From NCBI GenBank assembly GCA_003344405.1, contig NOWV01000040.1, positions 434,001 through 498,000 on the forward strand: DNA of 64,000 bases, in the 5' to 3' direction. Shown here in pieces: positions 32,043 through 43,600 of the stretch (position 1 is its first letter; each line of letters opens with the position of its first letter). The notes beneath the pieces are model-generated. The model worked only from the letters and a program-made list of their open reading frames with translations, made no database searches and was not told the DNA's origin. The position numbers and the translations under genes are program-made. This stretch comes from Trichoplax sp. H2. Its lineage: Eukaryota > Placozoa > Uniplacotomia > Trichoplacea.

Positions 32043-34806
32043 CTAAATTGGAATAGAAATTGTCATAAAATGATGCAATTCTCGTCTAATTAGATTGATT
32101 CTATCATTACTACGGTCGTTTATCAACAAGTATTATAATATTAGGTGTGTATAGTAAAAATGATGCTTTTAAAAAGTGCAACAAGAATTGAAGAATTCTT
32201 GTTGCACTGAATCATCATTATTCAAAGTCTACCGCTTGTTGCCAAGTTACCTAGACTACACTGATCGATGTTGAACTGTTTTACTGAATTCTGCAGTACA
32301 GTACTGTGCGTGTCTACTTTCTACTACTTCAATTTGTGTTGTTCTTTACGCCATGAGGTAAAATATCGACGGATTAATAATATTCTCATTTATTACTATC
32401 GACGGTATCTATTAATTCTAGCTTGATAACTGAAATCATTCTATTGGAGGTGAAGGAAGTCCTTGATCATGATTGCTGTCAGTAGCATTACGGTAGTAGT
32501 ACCGCATGCCAATTACTGTACCATACTGTACATATAATACACTGTAGCATTGCACTAAGTACAGTAGCCTGTGAGAGCAAGTGTATCGTTTTGTGCGCAG
32601 CCTAGATTACTCCACTCAATGTCAGTCTGACAGTATCCATGTGAAACAATGATCGTATTTCTGAATCACTGATGAAGAGAATTCCATTAGCTATCAAGTA
32701 AAGGAAATTAAAGCCTATCATGAATTTGTTGCGCTGTCTCTAACCTGGATAGACTGGCATCTTGATATTCTTCTTAGTTCATGAAAACTTTGCAAAATGG
32801 TGCTCTTCAATGAAAAGAATTCTATCGCGCCGATTTTTGTACTGACATCAGCAAGACAGGTGAGGCGACCCTGTTGCAGTCTTGGACCCTAGGGTTTACA
32901 GTGCTGTCATGTACAGTATGTACTGTACGTTATGACGGTGTTGTACTGTACAGTACTGTACGTCATGGTTATCGTGTGTAGAAGAAGGAGAGAAAGACGG
33001 ACAATGTCTTGCGTTCAATCATCACTGCCTTAGAAAGAGAGAGGGACGCCTAGCGGCTGTTCAGTGCAAAATAATGAAGGGCTTATCATTTTTTCAATCA
33101 TTCTACAGTACTGTACGCTACCACCGAAAGCGTATACTGCACTGTACAAAACTAAATCAACGGCTAATTTGCATGGCAATCGTGGACAGTATAGTGTATC
33201 GTTTCAGACATACAGTACGCTTCGGCTAAGATGACCAGCAAAATAGTCAGCCCTCTCATTTTTAATATACTGTACAGAACTGTACAGAACGACCCTTCTC
33301 TGTCCCTGTCTTTTTCTTTCTTTTAGTAATCTCTACCAGGAATGGCTAGAAATCACCCGGCCTGTCATTTGCTAGTCACTTTGCTGTATTGTCGAGCTGC
33401 CACCATGCATGGTACAGTACAAAATCTACTTGGCAAAAGTAAAAGAATCACTTAGACAGTCATTGTCCATCCGGCTGATGCCAACCCCGTACAGCACACT
33501 GATTGAGTACTGTACAGTATATTGTACTGTACAAAGTGTCCGAGGAAACTTTTAGGTATTTAAACCAAAGCAAAATAAAAAAAATGTACAGAACTTTAAC
33601 AAATTGTATATTAAACCATAGAGAAGAAATCCAATAACACGAATCCGTTGTTATAATTTGCGTAAGATATCAAATTTCGAAGTAATTATTAATTAAAGTA
33701 CGCCAATTACTACAGTACTAAGAAAAAAATGAGGGTTTTGTATTTGTATACTGTACTGCACAGTACAATCATACAGCACAATCAATCGATTCAGCACCCG
33801 GTAACAAGCAAAAGGTGCAAAAATACTGTCACCCCCTGTTATCCCAGCTTTTATCCTATCGTATTGTTTGCCGCTGCCAGTACCATTGTAATGTCGCCTT
33901 GTATACTAACTGTATAGTACTGTACAGTATATAGTGTACAGTATATTACTGTGGAATAGTATCATGTTCTACAGTACTGTACAGTATAGCATTTGTTTTC
34001 GCCGTTATGGTAGTACAGTACCCTGACACAAAAGTCTCTAGGTAACATCTACGTCATCACGACGTTATTATGACCGGACCGACGCCATTGTAGACCCTAA
34101 CCCAGTACTACGCGGACTTGTATCTTCAAAGTGCATCATGGCAGCTATGTTTAGCGACTGGGTGATAGCTTGCCAGTTGATATCCATCGTGACTTGTTAG
34201 TCAAGTTCTATTTTTAGGACTAGCTTCCAAGAAGAACTCCCCAAAATAGAAAATCAATCAATAAAATATATAGTGACATATACAGTACAGTGCAGTAGAA
34301 GAGAGTACGGTACTACTGCTAATCAAAGCATTTGCATCACGGATGAGGGTGGTACTGATACATATCTCTATTTATGATAATATACTGTATACTGTATAGT
34401 TGGTGAAAAGAAGACGGTGAATGGAGTAGGGCCATTCGTGACAAGTGCTTTAATTACAGTACAGTACTATATCGATCATTTTCTTGAGCTATCTGCTATC
34501 GTTAACTTGACTAGACAGAGCTATTGTCACTAGTCATAGCGCTAATTAGAATTGATCAATATACAGTACATACCTCATCCAATTTCTTGTTGTTATTGAA
34601 AAAGTTACATATTCCATTGGAAATATCGATATAATTTAAACATTTTTATAGCCGATTGCCGGCCGATATCGACAATAGAAGACACCTTGATACGCGTATA
34701 ATAAACCAAGTTCTGTCGATTCAACAGGATTTTTAGCTTTACTGTAATCAGATTACTCAAGCTTGCTAAAGAAGGACAGAAAAAAATAAAAAATAAAGAC
34801 GTCATT
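32043..34806. other. Head-to-head spacer USP14 / CIB
   Basis: About 2.8 kb that must contain the missing USP14 first exon and both promoters. Much of 32290-34520 is peppered with TGTAC/GTACA clusters. A segment at about 33230-33330 resembles segments near 43835 and 45050, suggesting a dispersed repeat. ORFs at 33729-33917 and 34605-34832 have no family features. Confidence 0.55.
32290..34520. repeat. Dispersed TGTAC/GTACA clusters between USP14 and CIB
   Basis: Short clusters in both orientations at about 32295-32310, 32520-32545, 32910-32962, 33105-33150, 33270-33295, 33505-33535, 33750-33765, 33915-34020 and 34280-34310. They are separated by non-repetitive sequence rather than forming one continuous array. 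Confidence 0.7.
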
Positions 34807-37652
34807 ATGGGGGGACAACAATCAGTTTTCACAGAAGAAGAACTACAAGACTACAAAGTAAGTCAATCTTGACGGATGTTAGTCAATACTAGATACGGGA
34901 TAACTTTTAATGTTACATTGTACAAGTGATGTAAAATTGTATTGACTTGTTTGAACGAATTGAGATCAAAAGAAGATTAGGTTATTTAGCCTACTACTAT
35001 TACGAATTCTTATGTTAATTGCAACTTATCGTAAATCGACTTTAAAACGTCACCTTTGTTTCGCATTTGATATTACTCACTACCTCTTGCTGAGATACTA
35101 TGTAATGCCTTAAGACTATTATTAACTATAAGTAAAACGACTCGCTGAAGTATTTTATTCAACTTTTTTTATCAACGCCATCACTTATTAAGTACAGTAT
35201 ATATTTGAAACTTTTCAAATTTATCGCCTACCCGTTAACTAACAATATTAGTAAAGTACTTACTTTTATATTGCCGGGATCGTACCTATATTAGTTTTAG
35301 GTAATATCATTTCCTTGCTTGATTGTACGCGTGATTATTAAAAAATCATCTAAAAAAGCTCTACTTTAACACGCTACTACTTCACTTACTTCCATTTTTC
35401 ACATGTACGTATCTATAAATCAGAAATCACTTAAAATGGACTTCATATACTGTAAATGATCGCATTATCCACAGGTTATTGAAAGAAAGATGTAAAGTAC
35501 TAACTTATTATTATACAGTTTCGTTTACAGTGTACACTTAATTACAGTTTAAAAGATAAACAACAGCATTCATTTATGATAGAAATGTAAAGTTATCAAC
35601 ATAATGCTCTATGGTATAATTGAAGGCAATCAACTTATGTCGGAAAGTGTCATAATAGCCGCTTCCTTTGAATATTAGCTTGTGTCGTAGTAACTCCAAC
35701 AAGCATTAATTATATAAATGCATAGATGAAAGAATATCAATCCAATCTCAAAGCTAATCACTGGCACTTGTATTCCTATGATAAGATGCGGTTTAATTTT
35801 TCTTATGTACTGAAAATTGGATTTTGTTCCTTCTTTATATTGCTGCCTAATTTTATAGGATTTAACATATCTATCGAAGAAGGATATCATAAGGTATTAG
35901 ATCATAACATTAGTTAAATACCTATTCAATTATACTTTATCATCTCCATCTTTGTAGGTAAATTACTAGGAAGTATACACTAGATTACAATCACTGATCT
36001 TACAATCTAGTAATATTTACTGGTGATATTATACAATCTAAAATCGTGTAATATTTACTGCTATTATTATGTCATCTAAAATCGATCGTGAAATACACCG
36101 ATAATAATTTACTTCGATTGACCGCGTTAATTTAAAGAAAAACGTTGTACTTATAGCTTATTTGTTTAATTTGATTAAGAGCACATAAGAGATGGGTGGC
36201 GCTCGCTCCAGAAATGTTAGAGAACGATATACGCGCGACGTTAAGCGCAGAAACATTGCTTAATGACTTACCCGAACTCCGTGTAAGATATTGATAGCAT
36301 TATCAATGCTAGTATAGTCCCTTAACTAGTTTCTAGTCACATTACTGCTTGTTAGAGATTGTGATACAAGACTTAATAATCTGCAGTAGTATTAAAATGT
36401 GGATACTCCTACAATACGTAGAGAAACGCTAGCGTTGATTAGATCTACTACTGTTTAGGTGAATCCATTTGCGGATCGACTTTGTAAGGTATTTTCTTCC
36501 TCAGAATCAAATGATGGAAGTTTATGCTTCGATGATTTCATCGATATGATGTCCGTATTTAGCGAAAGGGTAAGAAAAGATGGTGCTAAAGTAGCTATGC
36601 GAATATTTCAATCTATTTAATATATGTGGCAGTTGTACTCTAGTCAAATTATAAACTTTCCATAGTGGTTTCCTCAAATTTCATCGATAGAAATATTGTC
36701 TTAATACACATAAAATTAGATGCTGTCAGATCTAATCTAGTAAAATTTGATGCAATACACTCTTACAACTTTGAACTAATAAATTCCTTTATCCGACTAG
36801 GCTCCAAAGGCATTAAAAATTGAATATGCTTTCAGGGTTTATGGTACATATATTACTAAAAGCTGCATTGACTTTGTTTGAACTTGTAGCGCATTGCACA
36901 GTAAAAATATCTCTTAATTGACTCGTAGTATTTTGTCATACTAAATACTGACATCTGTGACCTATTTTACTCTTAGTATTGGCATTCAGATAATATTTTA
37001 TATATTTCATAATGAAAATTGTATAGTAATTTTAAAATATGTCTATATCTCACCCTAAAGAATGATATGTTGAATTAGTGATTTAGTATGAATTCGTGTT
37101 ATTTATATAATTATTTATTTACTGATGGTTACTGTAATATGTTTAAATGACATAATTCCTGAAAATGGGTAAAGTAATACAACTTCTTTATTTCGTAAAT
37201 AGATTTCAACGACGATGACTTGATTGATATAGCAGATCTTACGGAGTTAGTTTCTAGGCTTTGCGGAGAATCTGAGTTAAATCAAGAAGATATCGAAAAT
37301 CTAATTTCTAAGGTTTGTGCACATGTAGAACAAAAATAGTAATCGTAATTTCTTGTAGGTAGCAAATTCCCTAGGATGTCAATCGAAATTTAAATGTCCT
37401 ACCTGATTCAATATTAATTAACATTGATTAACATCCAAATAAAATCTCAGATCTTTCAAGAAGCCGATCTTGATAATGATAGTATGTTAACATTTGCTGA
37501 ATTTGAACATGTCATTTCTAAATCGCCAGATTTTGAAAAGTAAGTTAATTTTCCGACGTAAAGATCTTCATAATTGAGATAGGCACACGTATGTCTAAAG
37601 TTTTTAAGACTTCTTTTTTAATTTCGCCAGTACATTCAGAATTCGTCTATGA
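34807..37652 (+). CDS. Calcium- and integrin-binding protein, CIB1/CIB2-like EF-hand protein
   Basis: Small EF-hand protein, 187 residues, the same length as vertebrate CIB2. Eight exons: 34807-34857, 35859-35893, 36180-36282, 36459-36569, 36801-36843, 37203-37312, 37451-37539 and 37631-37652; all junctions are GT-AG with matching phase. It starts MGGQQSVFTEEELQDYK, where Gly2 is a candidate N-myristoylation site. It continues DLTYLSKKDIIRAHKRWVAL, LPELRVNPFADRLCKVFSSS and DDFIDMMSVFSERAPKALKI. The third EF-hand loop is DFNDDDLIDIAD, with Asp at position 12 as in CIB proteins, a feature associated with Mg2+ binding. The fourth loop is DLDNDSMLTFAE with a canonical Glu. The C-terminus ends SPDFENTFRIRL. 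CIB1 versus CIB2 needs a tree. A polyadenylation-like AATAAA lies at 37695-37700. Confidence 0.94.
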
Positions 37653-39063
37653 ACAGCTTCAACTTCACCGACTATTCATATTTTCGAAATGAAAAATAAA
37701 CGACTTCGTGATTTCGTTACGAAAGAATCAGGATACCGAAATTACATTCTTTAATTACTTAAAATAGCAACTGTATCATACGTGTCTTTTGCTTGTAATA
37801 CTATGCAATTAATTAATTTTAATCGCTAATTAATACTATAGTGCAGTACTGACGTTAACTCGCTTGCTTAGTGCATACAATATTCAGTATTGTATTATAG
37901 CTTTCGAGAAAGCTTTTCAATGTTTAGTATATTCTAAGGGTAGTAGGATTATGTTGATCCTAGATATGCCATATCCACTATCCAATTCTTTTTTACGCGC
38001 TAACCATCGATATAGTTTATACTTGATATTAAAGACGATAATTATTATTGAAGTCATCTGTTGTACCATTTTTAGTTACATGCTATACTATGTTCTTATA
38101 TACTGTAGACGTACTGATATGATATCTCTTGGAATTCAAGGGATGGCTATAACTGTCACTCGTGCTTAAACATAATACAGAAGTTTGACTGTTATTGCTA
38201 ATTTATACTTTCTTTAAAATAATAAAAAAACTACGTTGCAGCACTAATTCACAAAGTCTAGTTTAAATGCCGAAGCAAACTTGTTACGATAACTAAATGA
38301 TTGTACTATTTACGCTTTGCGTTACAAAATTTCTGAGCTATAGTGAATTTCAATCGACCTAAGTCTGTTCGATGTACGTCATTTCTAAACTACGTTAAAC
38401 TGTAACCTCAAAATATCAGTCATGTCACACCATGCTTTAGGCTAATTCAGTGTAAATTTATTGATAGAATATTGATACGCGTAGTGTTCAAGTACGATTA
38501 TTATAATCATACATTAACGGGCAAAGTAATAGGAGCATACTTTCTGGGTAAAAATATTGTAAGTCATGGACATAGAACTAGAGCTTAACCTGTTACAAAT
38601 TATAACTTATTTCGAAGGTAGGTCGAAAAGTTGAATTATTATAGGAAGTAAACATAAATATATACGATATAATAATAGATACCACAGAAGAGAATATCAC
38701 CGTGTATTACATATTAGTATTTATGCAACCTCTCTTGCATTAACTTATTGTGCCAAGATATATAATTATTGAATGATTAAACGCTAATTTACCGAATCTA
38801 TGTCAATATGCTACTTAATTAACCCTAATTTCAATCTACACCATTGTATGACCATAGTATTTATTCCTTAACCAGATGCGAGTCTGCTCCCACTATGCAT
38901 AACCTATTGATCTGCTGTAAGAAATGATTGTCCGATTTTCTCTCGAAGTGAAAAGGCATCGGTAGAATACCATTCAAACGATTCCTATAACAGTATTTGT
39001 AATTTTATACAGTTAGATTCGGAAAGTAGTGGCTTTAGATATTTATTACTCTAAATCCTCAAC
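37653..39063. other. Tail-to-tail spacer CIB / ODC, with a possible alternative ODC terminal exon
   Basis: CIB 3' UTR, then AT-rich sequence. On the minus strand 38861-38984 follows a good acceptor (TTATAG) and stays open for 40 codons in phase with the donor that overlaps the annotated ODC stop, so it may be an additional ODC last exon. The ORF at 37864-38169 has no recognisable features. No TGTAC array is present. Confidence 0.5.
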
Positions 39064-42000
39064 TTACCAAACTTTTTCTTCTATAACATAGTAAGCCAAG
39101 GGCTTTTGAAAGCCATTAAAGTTTGAAGCTGCAGCTGCTGTATACGCACCCATATCTAGAGATATAATATACGTAATTAAATATTGGAAAGTTTGAAAGT
39201 AGAATTAAAAGTTGTGATAGTAGATAAATTTACTAACCTTCGAAGTACATCCAGTCTCCAACATCCAACTATTCAAATACGTGAAGTTTTTAGTTAACGT
39301 TTGATATAAATATGCGTTACGTAAGATAGGTTACTAAGTAAAGTAAGTAAACATACCTCAGGAAGCATGCATTCCTTCATGACACAATCTAGTCCGTCAC
39401 AAGTTGGTCCCCATATACTACTAGAATACTGCTGCTCGTTATCTCTTCCCAAAGTTTTAGGGTATACAATCGCATGATCGTACAGCAGACAATTGAAAGA
39501 ACCATATACACCATCGTTTACATAGTACATGTATTTCTGCTGTAACGATAACAGCCGCGATTAGCCACTGAACATATAAGCAAAAATTCTTAAACGGTTA
39601 AAATGACGCCTAAATACGAACCGTGAGGGCTTTTTTCACGTTTTTGTTGTCAACATTCCTATCTGTTACGAAAAAGCGTATGAGTTACGTTGGGTTTGCA
39701 TAAGAGTTAGCGTACATGCATGCTGTTTACCTTGCGCTTGCGTATTGTCATCGTTAACTTGGCGCTTAGCAATAACATTCACAGCTAAGTTAAAGGCAGA
39801 TGCCACGTAATAGCGACCTTGATGCAAATAAAAGAGTAAATTTAGCATGTACTGTATTTCATATTCTAACAAAATTAATGCTATAAATTCTGCAATATGA
39901 AAAACAGCAAATTACATAATAATACCTGGCTCAGCGATGATCCTGACTCCGCTTTCAACCGGAAAATGTTTGTTTAATGCCTTATTTAGAGTTGCACTAA
40001 TCTACATATACCCATAAATAAAGCACCCTTATTTAGACGCTAAATAGCGTTAACTTAAGTAGTCTATAACCATGACACCACATATATCATACAAGAATTC
40101 GCTTTCACACACACGTACCTCTTCAAAACTAACTGTTGCCCGTGGTGAGCCCGGAAATCCTCCACCAATGTCCAAAATATCGAATTGAAAGCCCATAGAT
40201 TTCTGTATAACAATTGAAATGTATTACATCTTGTACTTCATCACGTAACTCATTAAGCCACAAATCGGGACATTTTTACTATTTGCTTTATCGATTTTTG
40301 CACTCACTCCATAGTCAAATGCCGTTTTCGCAATTTCAACCGCAGATGAAAATGCCGAAGCATCGTAGCAGCCACTGCCTACATGAAAGCTGATAAATAT
40401 AGTAACTATACGTGAGTATTATATTACTTTACGAACAATAGAGTAAACAAGCATATATTGCACAGTAAATAACTGCGTTACACGGGCTCAGGATTTTAAT
40501 CTATCTTAATCATCTTCATCACTAGTATGTGATTACAGTGAGGGCAAGTTTATATCTTCATAGCTCGCAATGTTAACAGAATCTCAATCGCTTGCTTACC
40601 TTATGCCAACAACATTTAGGTCAAGGTTTCGTGCTACTTGCAAAAGGTTTGGAACAGTTTTAAGAGGAGCACCATACTTCTGTCCCAGCTTCCGATTAAA
40701 ATCATATCACATCGAACAATTTTAGAATGAAGAAGTCATCAAGGTTATTTTGAATTAATTCTATACTCACTCGGCAAAGCGATTTGGAATCATCAGTGAG
40801 CAATCGTAAGATTAATCTAATAGTAAAATGAAAGTTACATTTAACACTTGTTCAAGTCATGCTAAATAAATATATGAAATCAACATTATATGCTTACTTG
40901 GCCGTAGGATGGAGTTGCTTCACTTTATGCAGTTCAGGTTCATTGTCAAATGTCATCATGCTTACTTCGCGCTTGGCAGCAAATCTTTTAATAAATTACA
41001 TAACAAAATGAAGTTTTATGACTTCTGTACTACGGATAAGACAAGATTTACGTATCATAGGCATGCAAGATAATTACGATAATTACTCACTTCAAGTGAG
41101 AAGCCTGTTTGCACGGATTAGCGTATACGATTTTACTTGGAGGAACACCCAATTTCAGAACTGCCTTAATTTCAGCCTGATAAGGAATTCACAAGGCATC
41201 ATATATATATCAATATTTTTTTATCAATTTTGTAAAGCAGCAAACATAATTTTTTAGACTTTGAAGTACAGAAAATGTAAGAAAGATTAACTGAAACAAT
41301 TATCTACGAAACTAACCATGCTTGCACAATCAAAACCAATTCCCAATGCACTCAGCGTGGCTAAAACGTTGCGGTCGTCATTGCATTTTACAGCTAATAT
41401 AATGTTATAAAAGATCTAAATATTTGTATGGTATGATATTCAGCACCATAAAAAATCGAGAAACTTACCATAGAATGGCTCTACTCGTGGTAGGAGGGAT
41501 AACCACTGTTTACGTGAAAGGAAATTAATACGTATTAATTACAAGTTGTTTTTTTGCATATAATGTATTGGCTACCTGCCGTCAAGTCATCAATTTTAAA
41601 CCATTAGGAGTACAATGTATAATGAAGATAATAAAATTTCGTATATGTATATAGTACGGCTGTCTTTAGTCACTAGGATGTGGGTAGAACGCCGTATACT
41701 GTATGGCATATGTTCCATTTTTTGGTTCTAACCGCAGTACAGTATCGTACAGGAACTAGTCAGTGTATTCTACTCACTCGTATTCAGGAATTTTTAGATA
41801 TTTACAATTCACATTCGCTAAGCACATTCACTGATTGTCCTGTATACGAGTATTGCACTTATCAGATATCAGAAGTACTGTATACACGTGTTAACATCAG
41901 AAGCACCAATGTCCGTTGTACTTTTCATTTATAAAATACATACAGCTAAAGGATATAACAAAAAGTTTACTGTCAACATTACAAATACACAATACAGTGG

Positions 42001-42489
42001 TAGGAAAGAGCGTAAAAATTGAAACGAAAAGACTGCTTATAACTAATAAGTCAACCAATACTGTATTCAATATCCACGTAAACTATAGAGCTTATACGTT
42101 GTATACTTTAAAAAGTGAGCTATAGCAGCCGTATGGATATTTTAATGAATTTTTAGAACGTATGCTAACTGTACAAGAATTTATCATAGTGAAAATCTGG
42201 ACTTACAGTTTTGTGCTTCTTTAGAATGTTACCAACATTCACAATGTAAAACGGATCGTCTTTATCCTTTGAAAGTTGATAATAAATAGTAGGATTAGAC
42301 ATTTACAGTAAGATGTCACCACAATCTCTAGTGTGCATATTCTTAAAACAGAATTACAGTGCTGTAAATGCTAAATACACGCGTTCGTACACTTACATCG
42401 CGACCAGCAGCGTTGGCTTTAATTGTTACTAATTCGCGAAGAGAAAGTGATGGTAAAACTTCCAAAACAGTGTCGTAAGCAGGTTTCAT
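39064..42489 (-). CDS. ODC1: Ornithine decarboxylase
   Basis: PLP-dependent enzyme that converts ornithine to putrescine, the first step of polyamine synthesis; a cytosolic homodimer. Sixteen exons on the minus strand total 410 residues: 42397-42489, 42207-42266, 41469-41505, 41317-41393, 41091-41176, 40898-40984, 40771-40816, 40600-40688, 40308-40389, 40119-40202, 39926-40001, 39731-39817, 39640-39662 (tentative 23-nt microexon), 39357-39539, 39238-39268 and 39064-39155. Key residues are present: PLP lysine in [42 protein letters not shown], catalytic Cys in GPTCDGLD, and GAYT near the end. An in-frame stop precedes the ATG. The last codons read VW-stop, but GTAAGT overlaps this stop, so the true C-terminus may be encoded downstream. 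As modelled, the mammalian C-terminal degron is absent. Confidence 0.95.
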
Positions 42490-43059
42490 CCTTTCGGATA
42501 GAGTTTTATGCGGGTTCAGAAATTACTAATTACTTATACTAAGTTATTCCTATAATACTAGTAAGATAACGTCGTCTGTATAGCGGGCTGGCGGGCCTAC
42601 AGAAATTCAATGAAATTCAAGTTGGTCATAGGATTTTGAATCACGAACTTATATAAATAGCAAGATTTTACCGCGAGAGGTTGCACTTTGAAAATTTGAG
42701 CAAATATCAGCTAGGGTCCCACTCAGGTTCGAAGTTGATATCCAACTGATCCCGAAACAAGCAGGGAAGATCCACCGTGACACAACAATCTCTTCCCTAC
42801 CAAATGCAACGATGTCCGATGTTAAAATTCAACTAACCGGTTTCATATTACAATTATCGAAGATTTAATACTGTTAAAAACCTACCTGCCGGTGAGAAAC
42901 CCTCTCAATCTTCACGAAAGCTTTAAAACGAAGAATTTTTGCGGATTGAAAAGGACGATGTTTCCAAGATACAAAATCTGGAGTGTGAGGATGGCAAGAT
43001 GGCTAAACCGTCGTTCACCAAGAACGTGAATGAAACTACGAATGAAAAACTGATAGCTA

Positions 43060-43600
43060 ATACCGTACAGTACAGTACAGTACAGTCGTTAACGGATAGT
43101 GTACTGTATACTGTATACTGTCCATTACTGATAGTGCGTATTACACTGGTTAGACCTGAAAGAAAGGTTCGGTTATACAGTACAGTACCTGTACTGTACA
43201 CTACAGTATACTGTACTGTACTGTACAGTACAGTACTGTAATAATGAGTAAGTTAAGTCAGAACTCTATAGTACTGTACTGTAGGTATTTTCTTACCCCT
43301 ATGGGTTGAACCGCTGAGTACAGTACAGTACTATACACTGTAGACTAATGAGTGATACGGTACACACTGTAGTACTACAGTACTATATAGTACATACTGT
43401 ACCACTGTACAGTACAATGCACTCTTTCGTTATCAAGCTGTGACATCATTTTTCAAATTTTAGAAAGTGTACTGTACTGTACTGTACAGAACAATATGCG
43501 CGGGAATCAAGGCCTGCGAGTCCGTACTGTACTGTATAGCAGTTTAACAGTATGTACTGTATCTAGCCTTACTGTACAGTAGTACAGTGTACAGTATACC
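43060..43600. repeat. Densest TGTAC/GTACA array
   Basis: Runs of up to four GTACA or TGTAC copies at about 43065-43085, 43180-43240, 43315-43410, 43470-43490 and 43555-43600. Opposing orientations abut at 43205-43240, giving long perfect inverted repeats. Confidence 0.85.

Noticed and set aside
33400-33425. ATGCATG followed by GTGGCA on the minus strand as the USP14 first exon
   Set aside because: Phase fits but it encodes only Met-His, has a weak donor and sits in repeat sequence; left unassigned.
37864-38169. 101-residue plus-strand ORF downstream of CIB
   Set aside because: No recognisable domain, hydrophobicity follows AT-rich codons, probably 3' flank of CIB.
42715-42760. GGTTCGAA-like T-loop sequence suggesting a tRNA
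   Set aside because: No acceptor stem, D-arm or anticodon arm can be drawn around it; the same holds for GGTTCGA words near 45432, 58516 and 61890.
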